Origin: Bradyrhizobium sp. ORS 285
GTDB taxonomy: Bacteria; Pseudomonadota; Alphaproteobacteria; Rhizobiales; Xanthobacteraceae
Reading direction: 5' to 3'
Assembly (NCBI RefSeq): GCF_900176205.1
Contig: NZ_LT859959.1
Location: 3,617,001-3,681,000 of the forward strand
DNA length: 64,000 bases
Shown: one piece after another, positions 8,593 through 16,761 of the stretch
Layout: each line of letters begins with the position of its first letter
How positions within the stretch are numbered: the stretch's first letter is position 1
The notes under the pieces: generated by a model
The model's database searches: none
Told to the model about the DNA's origin: nothing
What the model saw: the letters and a program-made list of their open reading frames with translations, nothing else
Program-made: the position numbers and the translations under genes

Positions 8593-10188
8593 TCATGCCC
8601 CCAAGCCTTCGCGCAACTGCCGTTTCATCACCTTGCCGTTGGCGTTGCGCGGCAGGGGATCAGCGGTCACGGTCAGGGTCTCCGGGACCTTATAGTCCGA
8701 CAGCCGTTCGGCGCACCAGCGCCGCAGCGCTTCGCCGCTCATCGGCTCGCGCGTCACCACCACGGCATGAACGCGCTCGCCGAGCACCGGGCACGGCTTG
8801 GCGACGATCGCGCTCTCGATCACCGCCGGATGACCTGCCAGCACCGACTCGACCTCGGCCGAATAGATCTTCAGCCCGCCGCGGTTGATCATGTCCTTCT
8901 GGCGGTCGAACACCCGGACGAAATCGTCGGCGTCGATCGAGCCGAGGTCGCCCGAATGCCAGTAGCCGGCGGTGAAGCTCTCAGCGGTCGCCTCCGGCCG
9001 GTTCCAATAGCCCTTGATGACCTGGCCGCCGCCGATCCAGATCTCGCCGATCTCGCCGCGCGGCAGCTCCCGGCCCTGCGCGTCCATCACCAAGATGCTG
9101 GCCCCTGGACAGGGCAACCCGACGCTATCGATATGGCGGGCCGTGAGATCCGGCGGCATGAGGGTCGAGGGCGAGGTCGTCTCGGTCGAGCCGTAGGCGT
9201 TGACCAGCCGCAGCCCCGGGATCTTCGCCGCCAGCTTCTCGATCGTCGCCACCGGCATCGGCGCGCCGCCGAAGCCGCCGATCCGCCAGGACGACAGGTC
9301 ATGGCTGTCGAAGTCGGGCTGCAGCAGGCAGAGATTGTACATCGCCGGGACCATGACGGTGTAGGTCACGCGTTCGCGCGCGGCGAGCTTGAGATATTCG
9401 CCGGCCTTGAACTCCGGCATGATGATCAAGGTCCCGGCGCAGCGCGCCATGCTGGTGACGTTGGCGACCACGCCGGTCACATGGCCGAGCGGCACCGCCG
9501 CGATCGAGCGATCGGATGGCGTCAGGCCGAGGCAGGCCTCGTAGATCATCGAGGAATGCACGATGTTGCAATGCGCGAGCATCGCGCCCTTCGGTCGGCC
9601 CGTGGTGCCGGAGGTGTAGAGGATCATCGCGGTGTCCTCTTCGCCCACGACGATCTCATCGACATGCGGCGCGTGGCCGGCGAGCGCAGCGAAGCCGGAG
9701 CGCGCCGGATTGTCGTGAACCGCGATGCGCTCCAGCAAGTCAGGCGTTTCGGCCGCAGCCGGCAGCCGCTCAGTCAAGGTCGCTTCGTGCAGCAGCAGCC
9801 GGGCGCCGCAGTCGTTCAGCACATAGGCGATCTCCGGGGTCTGCTGCCGCGTCGACAACAGCACGGTGATCAAGCCGAGCCTCGCGGCGGCAAACAGCGT
9901 CAGCACGAACTCGATGCGGTTGCCGAGCAGCAGCGCCAGCCGGTCGCCCTTGCCCAGGCCCCTCGCCTGCAGCCCGCCGGCAATGCGCCTCGCGGCGCCG
10001 GCGACTTGACGCCACGACAGGCGTTGCTCACCACAGATCAGCGCTTCGCCCTGGCCGTTCCGCGCGGCCGCCTGTTCGACCATGTCCCAAATGCTGGCCG
10101 GACGCTCCGCAAACAGCGGAACCACGCGATCACCGAAACGCTGCTCACGCCGCCTCGGCATGATCGCGGCATGCTGCGACCACTCCAT
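8593..10188 (-). CDS. Class I adenylate-forming acyl-CoA synthetase
   Basis: A 531-residue ATP-dependent acid:CoA ligase. The AMP-binding core is visible as ILYTSGTTGRPKGAM, with NAYGSTETTSP, YWHSGDLGSID and the C-terminal catalytic Lys segment PRNANGKVMKRQL. The chosen ATG at 10188 has GGAGG seven bases upstream, which decides against the longer start at 10239. The substrate cannot be read from the sequence; aryl or medium-chain acids are common for this class. The neighbouring NnrU-like gene gives no clear metabolic link. Confidence 0.88.
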   Translation of the reverse strand: MEWSQHAAIMPRRREQRFGDRVVPLFAERPASIWDMVEQAAARNGQGEALICGEQRLSWRQVAGAARRIAGGLQARGLGKGDRLALLLGNRIEFVLTLFAAARLGLITVLLSTRQQTPEIAYVLNDCGARLLLHEATLTERLPAAAETPDLLERIAVHDNPARSGFAALAGHAPHVDEIVVGEEDTAMILYTSGTTGRPKGAMLAHCNIVHSSMIYEACLGLTPSDRSIAAVPLGHVTGVVANVTSMARCAGTLIIMPEFKAGEYLKLAARERVTYTVMVPAMYNLCLLQPDFDSHDLSSWRIGGFGGAPMPVATIEKLAAKIPGLRLVNAYGSTETTSPSTLMPPDLTARHIDSVGLPCPGASILVMDAQGRELPRGEIGEIWIGGGQVIKGYWNRPEATAESFTAGYWHSGDLGSIDADDFVRVFDRQKDMINRGGLKIYSAEVESVLAGHPAVIESAIVAKPCPVLGERVHAVVVTREPMSGEALRRWCAERLSDYKVPETLTVTADPLPRNANGKVMKRQLREGLGA

Positions 10189-10299
10189 TGGATCGCCTCC
10201 CCTGAACTGTTCTTGTCGTTGCCGGTTGGCACCGGTCATGGGCGTCGCCCGGTCCGGGCGATGCGCAATTGTGCGGCAGAACGCGGCTGCCGAGAACAG

Positions 10300-10887
10300 C
10301 TAATTGCCGATGACGGGAATGCCGAGCACGACGGGATGGAACGCGAAAGCCAGCGCTGCATAGACGATGATGCCGACCACCACCGCGATGACGTCGTTGC
10401 CAACGCCGCCGACGGGGATCGGCGGTCCTCCGGCGTCAGCGCGGCGCTTCAAGGAAATGCGGTCGAACACGGCCCAAGCCAGGATCGAGCCGAACAGGAT
10501 GATGCCGCCGAGATCGCCATTGGCGAGCAGATGGCCGAACGCCCACAGCTTCACGCCGGCCAGCATCGGATGCTTCAGCGTGGTGTAGATGCGGCCGCGG
10601 ATATAGGCGGCGACGATCATGATGACGGCTGGCAGCATCAAGGCGAGATTGATGTGCTTGAGCGCCTTCGGCGGCGTCCACACCTGAATCCAGCCGCCGC
10701 CATGTCGGTACTCGGCAAAGCCCCAGACGATCAGCGCCAGACCCGCCAGCGCAACGACGGTGTAGACGAGCTTATAGGGCGCCTCGCCCAGCTTCGCGAT
10801 CACCTGCGCCCGCGCCTCGCGCCGGGTCGTGAACACATGGGCGCCGAGAAACAGCACCAAGCCCACCACCATCACCACAAGTCCCAC
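10300..10887 (-). CDS. NnrU-like membrane protein
   Basis: A 195-residue protein with about five predicted helices, starting with a hydrophobic segment (MGLVVMVVGLVLFLGAH). It contains the pattern of NnrU proteins, which lie near nitric-oxide/denitrification genes in some relatives. A GTG start at 10887 is chosen because GAGAGGGGG precedes it by a good distance; the ATG 24 bases upstream has no ribosome site. No nir or nor genes are in the window and no FixK box was seen in front, so a denitrification role here is not supported by context. Confidence 0.75.
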   Translation of the reverse strand: MGLVVMVVGLVLFLGAHVFTTRREARAQVIAKLGEAPYKLVYTVVALAGLALIVWGFAEYRHGGGWIQVWTPPKALKHINLALMLPAVIMIVAAYIRGRIYTTLKHPMLAGVKLWAFGHLLANGDLGGIILFGSILAWAVFDRISLKRRADAGGPPIPVGGVGNDVIAVVVGIIVYAALAFAFHPVVLGIPVIGN

Positions 10888-10983
10888 GGCGTCCCCCTCT
10901 CGTGCACGCAACTCGTGGGGAACTGGGTATCATCTTCGGGGGCCGCCTCGCAACGTGGTGTCGACCTGGTGGCGTCGATAGAG

Positions 10984-11580
10984 CTATTGCTGCTGCGACG
11001 TTTTGCTCAGGTCGCGATTGTCGACATAGCGGATGGCGATGGGCCGGCCGGCCAGCGCGCCGCCGAGGCCGGAGGTGAACTTCAGCGGCAGGCAGGCGTC
11101 GAGCGAGGCATTGATCGCCTTGAGATAGGTCGCACGGGTATCGGCCGATACGCCCGAGGTGGCGAAGGTCACGCGCGGCGGCGCCACCATGTCGCCGGTC
11201 CGCTTGAAGCTGAAGCGGACCGTCATCTGCATGCCGGCGCGGGCGCTGTCCTCCGTCGGCGGTGTCCAGCACGCGCGGAGCGCGGCGAACAGATCTCCGA
11301 TGGTGTCGAGATCATGGTCCGGCCTCTCGTACTTGGCCGCCTGGTCCTTGGCCGGCTTACTCTCGATGGTCAGCTGCAGGTTCTGGCCGTAGGGATAGTT
11401 CATCTCCGGGATGCATGGCCAAGGTCCGTACACGCTGCAGAACGACGGCGTGCATGGCTGCTCGTCGAGCACGCTGCACGGCGTGTGCGCGAACGGCACC
11501 GGGTTGATCTGGCGCCGGCGTGCGTCGGCGGCGCCCGAGGCGGCCAACATCAGCAGGAGAAGCACGATCACACGCAGCAT
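10984..11580 (-). CDS. Secreted hypothetical protein, TonB-C-like
   Basis: A 198-residue protein with a clear signal peptide (MLRVIVLLLLMLAASGAADA). A Cys- and Pro-rich stretch follows (TPCSVL, QPCTPSFCSVYGPWPCIP). The C-terminal half (MQMTVRFSFKRTGDM, then a long strand-like segment) resembles the TonB C-terminal fold used by small periplasmic proteins, but this is a weak resemblance. The start at 11580 is preferred because upstream in-frame sequence is antisense to the racemase gene. The function is unknown; a periplasmic location is inferred. Confidence 0.65.
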   Translation of the reverse strand: MLRVIVLLLLMLAASGAADARRRQINPVPFAHTPCSVLDEQPCTPSFCSVYGPWPCIPEMNYPYGQNLQLTIESKPAKDQAAKYERPDHDLDTIGDLFAALRACWTPPTEDSARAGMQMTVRFSFKRTGDMVAPPRVTFATSGVSADTRATYLKAINASLDACLPLKFTSGLGGALAGRPIAIRYVDNRDLSKTSQQQ

Positions 11581-11739
11581 GGCACACTCGGGATGGGACG
11601 GTTCAGATCTGGTCGTGGCCAGGGAATTCGCAAGCTCAATCCCGTTCACTTCCGTGCGTTCCCGCAAGCCCACGGCTCTCGACCGTTGCAGCGGAACTCG
11701 GCTAGAACACGGCAGGACACGATAACAACGGACGTACCG

Positions 11740-12471
11740 ATGAGCCGCCCCAGCGAGACCGTGATCAACGTCATCAACCCGAACATGACGGCGACGATGA
11801 CCGAGCTGATCGCGAAGGCCGCGCAAGTCAGCGCCAGCCCGAATACGCGCATCGTCGGCCGCACCGCGCGGTTCGGCGCGGCCTCGATCGAGGGGCATTA
11901 TGACGAGGCGATCGCGGCGGTCGGCATGCTCAAGGAGGTCGAAGCCGGCGATGCGGAAGGCTGCCACGCGCATGTGATCGCCTGCTTCGGTGATCCCGGC
12001 CTGCTGGCCGCGCGCGAATTGTCCGCGGCGCCCGTGCTCGGAATAGCCGAGGCCGCGATGCATGCGGCCAGCTTCGTTGCGACGCATTTCAGCGTCGTCA
12101 CCACGCTGTCGCGTACCAAGGTGATCGCAGAGCACCTCGTGCGCAACTACGGCATGGAGCATCACTGTCGCAAGGTGCGCGCGGTCGACGTCGCCGTGCT
12201 CGATCTCGATAAGCCGGAGTCCAATGTCCGTGGCACGCTACTCGGCGAATGCCGCGCGGCGCTGCGCGAGGACGGCATCGGCGCCATCGTGCTCGGCTGC
12301 GCCGGCATGGCCGATCTCGCGCACGACCTCTCCAGTGAGCTCGGCATTCCCGTGATCGACGGCGTGGCTGCCGCGGTGCGCTTCGCCGAGGCGCTGGTCG
12401 GATTGGGGCTGAAGACATCGAAGCACGGCGATCTCGCATTTCCGCTGCCGAAGGCGCGCACGACGATTTGA
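11740..12471 (+). CDS. Asp/Glu/hydantoin racemase family protein
   Basis: A 243-residue cofactor-independent racemase-fold protein. The family N-terminus INPNMTATMT is present, and both catalytic cysteines are visible: Cys82 in ACFGDPG and Cys187 in VLGCAGM. This two-Cys arrangement is that of hydantoin/allantoin racemases. The frame is open for nearly 1,300 codons upstream, but that stretch is antisense to real genes, so ATG 11740 is used. No hydantoinase or allantoin genes flank it, so the substrate stays open. Confidence 0.85.
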   Translation: MSRPSETVINVINPNMTATMTELIAKAAQVSASPNTRIVGRTARFGAASIEGHYDEAIAAVGMLKEVEAGDAEGCHAHVIACFGDPGLLAARELSAAPVLGIAEAAMHAASFVATHFSVVTTLSRTKVIAEHLVRNYGMEHHCRKVRAVDVAVLDLDKPESNVRGTLLGECRAALREDGIGAIVLGCAGMADLAHDLSSELGIPVIDGVAAAVRFAEALVGLGLKTSKHGDLAFPLPKARTTI

Positions 12472-12560
12472 GCGGAGCTGCGGACGAGGGGCCTGCCCAC
12501 CTGGGGAGTTCCGAAACGACCATCGACGCTCCACATTGGTTGCAACCGATGGAGCTCAAG

Positions 12561-13427
12561 ATGTCCGATCTCTCTGCCCTCTCCGCGCTGTCGTCAGCGC
12601 TCTCCACCACGGTGGCCTCTGCTTCGCCGTCTCTGGTCTCCGTCCATTCGCACCGCTCGCGGGCCTCCGGCTTCCACTGGAAGCCGGGCCTCGTAGTCAC
12701 GGCGGACGAGGCGCTGGCTGACGAGGGTGAGGTTTCACTCGTCTTCGCCGACGGCACCGCTCGGCCAGCCACGATCGTCGGGCGCGATCACACCACCGAT
12801 ATCGCCCTGCTCCGCTTCGACGGCCAGGACGCGCCGGCTGCGCCGCTCGCGAGCGATGTCCCGCCGCTTGGGTCGCTTGCCGTCATCACGGCCGCAGATC
12901 AGGGAACGCCGGTTGCGGCGCTGGCGCTGGTGTCGAAATCCACCGGTCCCTGGCGCAGCCTGCGCGGCGGCGACATCGACGCTCGGATCGAGCTCGACAC
13001 GCGGTTGCGTCACAGCTCCGAAGGTGGCCTCGTGCTCGACGCGCAGGGGCGCGCGATCGGCATGGCCGTGCGCGGGCCGCGCCGCACGCTGGTCATTCCT
13101 GCCGCGACCATCACGCGCGTCGCAAGCAAGCTCGAGGCCCATGGTCGCATCGCCCGCGGCTATCTCGGCGCGGGCCTGCAACCGGTCCGACTCGATGATG
13201 GCCTCGGCGCGATGGTGATGAGCGTCGACAAGAATGGACCCGCCGCGACCGCTGGCCTCCGCCAGGGCGATGTCATCACCGCGCTCAACAAGGAGCCGTT
13301 CCGGGGCATGCGCGCCTTGATGCGCGAGCTCGGCCCGGACAGCGTCGGCGCCGTGGTCGAGATCGCCGCGCTGCGCGGCGGCGAGCCGTTGCAACTGGCC
13401 CTGACCATCGGCGAGCGCCCTGCGTGA
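12561..13427 (+). CDS. HtrA-like protein with degenerate catalytic triad and PDZ domain
   Basis: A 288-residue protein with a trypsin-like (S1C) fold and a C-terminal PDZ domain (about 203-285, YLGAGLQPV to ITALNKEPF). Only the Asp of the triad is kept (Asp80 in TTDIALL). The His site reads VVTADEAL, with Glu50 where His is expected. The Ser site reads HSSEGGLVL, with Glu154 in place of Ser. It is therefore inferred to be a non-proteolytic scaffold. There is no signal peptide. Start ATG 12561 has GGAG at a good distance. The stop overlaps the GTG of a LuxR-type regulator, suggesting translational coupling. Confidence 0.8.
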   Translation: MSDLSALSALSSALSTTVASASPSLVSVHSHRSRASGFHWKPGLVVTADEALADEGEVSLVFADGTARPATIVGRDHTTDIALLRFDGQDAPAAPLASDVPPLGSLAVITAADQGTPVAALALVSKSTGPWRSLRGGDIDARIELDTRLRHSSEGGLVLDAQGRAIGMAVRGPRRTLVIPAATITRVASKLEAHGRIARGYLGAGLQPVRLDDGLGAMVMSVDKNGPAATAGLRQGDVITALNKEPFRGMRALMRELGPDSVGAVVEIAALRGGEPLQLALTIGERPA

Positions 13428-13825
13428 GCGCCGACGACATCGCGCCGATCACGATCGCCATCGCGGTCGGCGATGCCGAGCTGGCCGACCGGCTGGCGGC
13501 GCTGCTCGGCGGCGTCGCCGGCCTGCGGCTGGTCGCACCCGGTGAGAGCGCCGACGTTGCAGTCATCGCGCCGAGCAGCGGCGATGCGGGCGAGAACGAT
13601 GCGGATCGCAACCAAGCGAGCGACGCGTTTCAACTCACCGCGCGCGAGCGCGACGTGCTGGCGCTGATGGCCGAGGGCTGCTCCAACAAGGAGATCGCGC
13701 GCAGCCTCGGCATATCAGTGCATACGGCAAAATTCCACGTCGGCTCACTGCTCGACAAGCTCGACGCCACCGGCCGGACGGATGCGGTCGCGCATGCCGC
13801 GCGGCGCGGGATCATCGAGTTATGA
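13424..13825 (+). CDS. LuxR-type HTH regulator with degenerate receiver-like N-terminus
   Basis: A 133-residue protein. The C-terminal 65 residues form a LuxR/GerE helix-turn-helix (LTARERDVLALMAEGCSNKE, then IARSLGISVHTAKFHV). The N-terminal 70 residues look like a shortened response-regulator fold (ITIAIAVGDAELADRLAALL) without the usual phosphoacceptor pocket. GTG 13424 overlaps the previous stop codon (GTGA), so it is probably translated from the same mRNA as the HtrA-like gene. Target genes are unknown. Confidence 0.82.
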   Translation: MSADDIAPITIAIAVGDAELADRLAALLGGVAGLRLVAPGESADVAVIAPSSGDAGENDADRNQASDAFQLTARERDVLALMAEGCSNKEIARSLGISVHTAKFHVGSLLDKLDATGRTDAVAHAARRGIIEL

Positions 13826-13894
13826 GCGGCGCCGGCGCAGCATGTTTGCAAGGAGACGGCGAACGACGCCGTAAGCCGCCCATCCCGCGCAAGC

Positions 13895-15976
13895 TCAGAA
13901 CGCGACCTTGAGTCCGCCGTTCACGCCATAGTCGTTGCGATCGGATCCGGCGAACGTGCTGACCACGCCGACATTGATGCTGATCTTGTCGGTGATAGCC
14001 GCGGCCAAGCCGGCCGCTGCTTTCCCGTAGGTCGCCCTGCGTCCGTCGATCGGGGTCAGGACCGGCAACAAGGGCGTCGTCACCTGGGTCGTGATCAGCG
14101 TGCGTGCGGAGCCGAGGAAATCGTGCTCGACGGTCAGGTTCAGGTATGGATTGTAGAACGCTCCCGCCGCTGCGAACGGCGCGCGAAACTGGACGCCCGC
14201 GCTTCCCGTCAGACTCTCCAGGCTCTGGCGGTTGACGATGTTGGTGAGCAGGATGTCGCCGGTTTCGGTGTAACCTGCGATCTGCGCACGGGTATAGGAC
14301 AGTCCGCCGATCGGTCCCATCCGCAACGCGCCGAGATCCCAGAGATAGCCCCCGCGGGCGGCGACAGTGAACGTGTCTGCATGGGTCGAGCCGCGGATCG
14401 TATCGATGACGCCCTGACGGTCGGTGGCGATCGCCTGCCGGCCATAGGCGAGCAACGCATCGGCAAACCAGTTGGCGCGGCTGTAGGCGGCGTAGGCGCC
14501 GATCTGATAGGCATCGATCTTCTCGTGCGCGTTCTGCACGGAGAGATTTACGTTGGGCTGAGCATAGCTGAACAGGCCGCCGAGCATCAGGTCGGGCGAT
14601 AGCTGATAGTCAAGCCCGATCCGCCCGCCGAGCGATTGATAGTTGTAGCTCGACAGGAATTGCTGGGAGTCGCGACTGCCCCCGGCATAGGCGACATCGC
14701 CATAGACCGACCAGGGGTTTTGCACGCCGGTGGTGGCCGCACGGATCGCCTTTGCCGGCATGTCCGCCGCCAACGCGTTCATGGCATTGGCGGCCCCGGA
14801 GACGTTGCGATAGGCGTCGATATGGCCGAACACCGAGCCGGCAAAGCCATTGGCAAGCGACATCGCCACCTCGCCCTGCGGGGCCACCGTCAACGGCGCA
14901 TCGATCTGGTTGGTCTGATAACGCCCGATCAAGGCGAAGCCGGCGGTCGTGAAATGCAGGCCGTCATAGGACAGAAACTGGTTCTGCGCAGCGACGCTGC
15001 CACCGACGCAAGAGGGCACGGCCGTACAGGCCTGTGTGACGTTGGCGAAGCCGTAGAGGGACGGATTGGCGACGACCTTCTGCGTCAGGGTGCCTAGATC
15101 GAAGAAGAAGATGCGAACGCCGGAGCGCGCCAACGGCGCCAGGCTGGCCTGCTCCATCTGCGTCAATATAGATTGGAAATAGTGAATGTTCGCATTGCCG
15201 GGGGCGATCGGCAGATATGACAGATCTCCCACCGACATGATCGCGATGTTGCGTGCGCCGACCTGAACGAGTTGCTGAACGCCCGACATGATGTTGGACG
15301 TGGTCTGCGCAGCGGCCGCGTTCATCTGGGCTTGCGTGATGGCCGGATTGAACAGGATCGGCACGCCGTCATTGCCGCCCGCAGTGGTGATGCTGACGAG
15401 ATCTTGCGGGCCGAAACGCCCGCCCGCCGCAACGAACGTCCTGATTTCCGTGCCGGTCCCCGGCAGCACCGGAACGGGCGGCCCCAACAGGTTTCCGACG
15501 TTGGTGTCGCCGCTCATCGCGCCGCCGGTCGCGTAGTTGGCGACTGCCGAGGTGGGAAGACCATAATGGAGCTGGAGCGCGTCGGCCATCGACAGCCCCG
15601 CGCTGTAGCGACCGCTCGGAGGGACTGCCGATCCGGCCCGCAGCGCATTTCCCCAATCGGCGTAGCTGTCGCCGAACACCGTCAGCCTCGTGAACTGGCC
15701 CGTGACCGTCGGACCGAACAGTCCTCGAACAGATGGATTCTGCTGGATGTAGGCATAGGCATCGGAGGTCGGAACGACCGCGATCGGCGTATAGGTTTGG
15801 GCTGAGGCGTTGGTCGAACTCCAAGCCATCCCCGTCGCGGCCACAGCCGCAGCAAGGACCCAGCGACCGCACGATGACGTGCGGGCCGCCCCGATCGGTC
15901 GTTGATGATAAGCGTGCTTGTAGCTTGCGTGCTTGCCCTCGGCGGTCTTGGACCTGCCCCGTCCGACACTGCGCAT
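13895..15976 (-). CDS. GDSL-type esterase autotransporter
   Basis: A 693-residue surface-exposed esterase resembling EstA-type autotransporters. A long N-terminal extension ends in a signal-peptide hydrophobic stretch (about 38-60, cleavage near NASAQ). The SGNH hydrolase passenger has GDSYADWGN (Ser104), GGNDG and DGLHFTTAG. The last 270 or so residues form the beta-barrel, ending in a phenylalanine (GGLKVAF) as expected for outer-membrane assembly. ATG 15976 has GGGGGAG upstream. The passenger catalytic blocks look intact. Substrate is probably a lipid or ester. It is divergent from a MarR gene. Confidence 0.88.
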   Translation of the reverse strand: MRSVGRGRSKTAEGKHASYKHAYHQRPIGAARTSSCGRWVLAAAVAATGMAWSSTNASAQTYTPIAVVPTSDAYAYIQQNPSVRGLFGPTVTGQFTRLTVFGDSYADWGNALRAGSAVPPSGRYSAGLSMADALQLHYGLPTSAVANYATGGAMSGDTNVGNLLGPPVPVLPGTGTEIRTFVAAGGRFGPQDLVSITTAGGNDGVPILFNPAITQAQMNAAAAQTTSNIMSGVQQLVQVGARNIAIMSVGDLSYLPIAPGNANIHYFQSILTQMEQASLAPLARSGVRIFFFDLGTLTQKVVANPSLYGFANVTQACTAVPSCVGGSVAAQNQFLSYDGLHFTTAGFALIGRYQTNQIDAPLTVAPQGEVAMSLANGFAGSVFGHIDAYRNVSGAANAMNALAADMPAKAIRAATTGVQNPWSVYGDVAYAGGSRDSQQFLSSYNYQSLGGRIGLDYQLSPDLMLGGLFSYAQPNVNLSVQNAHEKIDAYQIGAYAAYSRANWFADALLAYGRQAIATDRQGVIDTIRGSTHADTFTVAARGGYLWDLGALRMGPIGGLSYTRAQIAGYTETGDILLTNIVNRQSLESLTGSAGVQFRAPFAAAGAFYNPYLNLTVEHDFLGSARTLITTQVTTPLLPVLTPIDGRRATYGKAAAGLAAAITDKISINVGVVSTFAGSDRNDYGVNGGLKVAF

Positions 15977-16224
15977 TTCGACTCCCCCTCATGAGCGCCG
16001 GCGCGTTGATCGCGTTGCGGACACGCTTGGACAGGAGGAGGTGAGAGGCCTGCGAAACTACTCAGGGGTATCTCACTCCCGACGTCAGCGCGTCATATGG
16101 TCGCTCTTATGCACATAATGTTCATGAGCTGATCTGTTCACGCCAAGAACAATTGCACATTCGGTTTGTTTCGACGGCACGATGGGGCAATGTGTGGCTT
16201 GGATACATCAGATATGAGGGTAAC

Positions 16225-16740
16225 TTGGCGGATCGGACTCAACTAGCCTCGCGCGGCGCACTCGCACGTCCGAAACGACGGGTGGTCACCTCAGAGGCAG
16301 GCAAGGATCGGCCTGAGATCAGCGTGGCGGCCCTGACGGGGCTTGCGGGCTATCTGATCCGGCAGGCGCAGCTCTGGGTCTTCGAGGACTTCAACGCCAC
16401 GCTAGCGCCGCTCGACATTCGCCCCGCCCAATATTCGATCCTGGTTGTGGTCCGCGACAATCCCGGTCTGTCGCAAATGGCGCTTTCGGAGGTGCTCGGC
16501 ATCAGCCGCTCCGGGATTATCCCCCCGCTCGACGAGCTTCAGGAACGGGGCCTGCTGGAGCGTTTGCCGTCGTCAGACCGGCGTACCAACGCCTTGCATC
16601 TGACCGCAGTCGGCACCGAGTTGCTCGCGCGTGCCGACCGTCTGGTGCAGGAGCACGAGCAGCGGCTGATCGACAAGGTCGACGCCGAGGGACACCAGCA
16701 GCTCCTGCAGGTGCTCGAGGTCTTCGGCCGAAATCGATAG
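16225..16740 (+). CDS. MarR family transcriptional regulator
   Basis: A winged-helix MarR protein of about 171 residues: LDIRPAQYSILVVV, LSQMALSEVLGISRSGI (recognition region) and the wing LERLPSSDRRTNAL are all visible. The start is uncertain. TTG 16225 has GAGGG in front, while the frame is open to 16153 and there is no in-frame ATG. It is divergent from the esterase autotransporter with about 250 bp between them, so it may control that gene and itself. Confidence 0.8.
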   Translation: MADRTQLASRGALARPKRRVVTSEAGKDRPEISVAALTGLAGYLIRQAQLWVFEDFNATLAPLDIRPAQYSILVVVRDNPGLSQMALSEVLGISRSGIIPPLDELQERGLLERLPSSDRRTNALHLTAVGTELLARADRLVQEHEQRLIDKVDAEGHQQLLQVLEVFGRNR

Positions 16741-16761
16741 TCCAACGACGAGAGAGTTGGC

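Noticed and set aside
7858..12471. Plus-strand open frame of over 1,500 codons
   Set aside because: All but the last 243 codons lie antisense to well-supported genes (acyl-CoA synthetase, NnrU-like and others); high GC suppresses stops in this frame. Only the racemase part is real.
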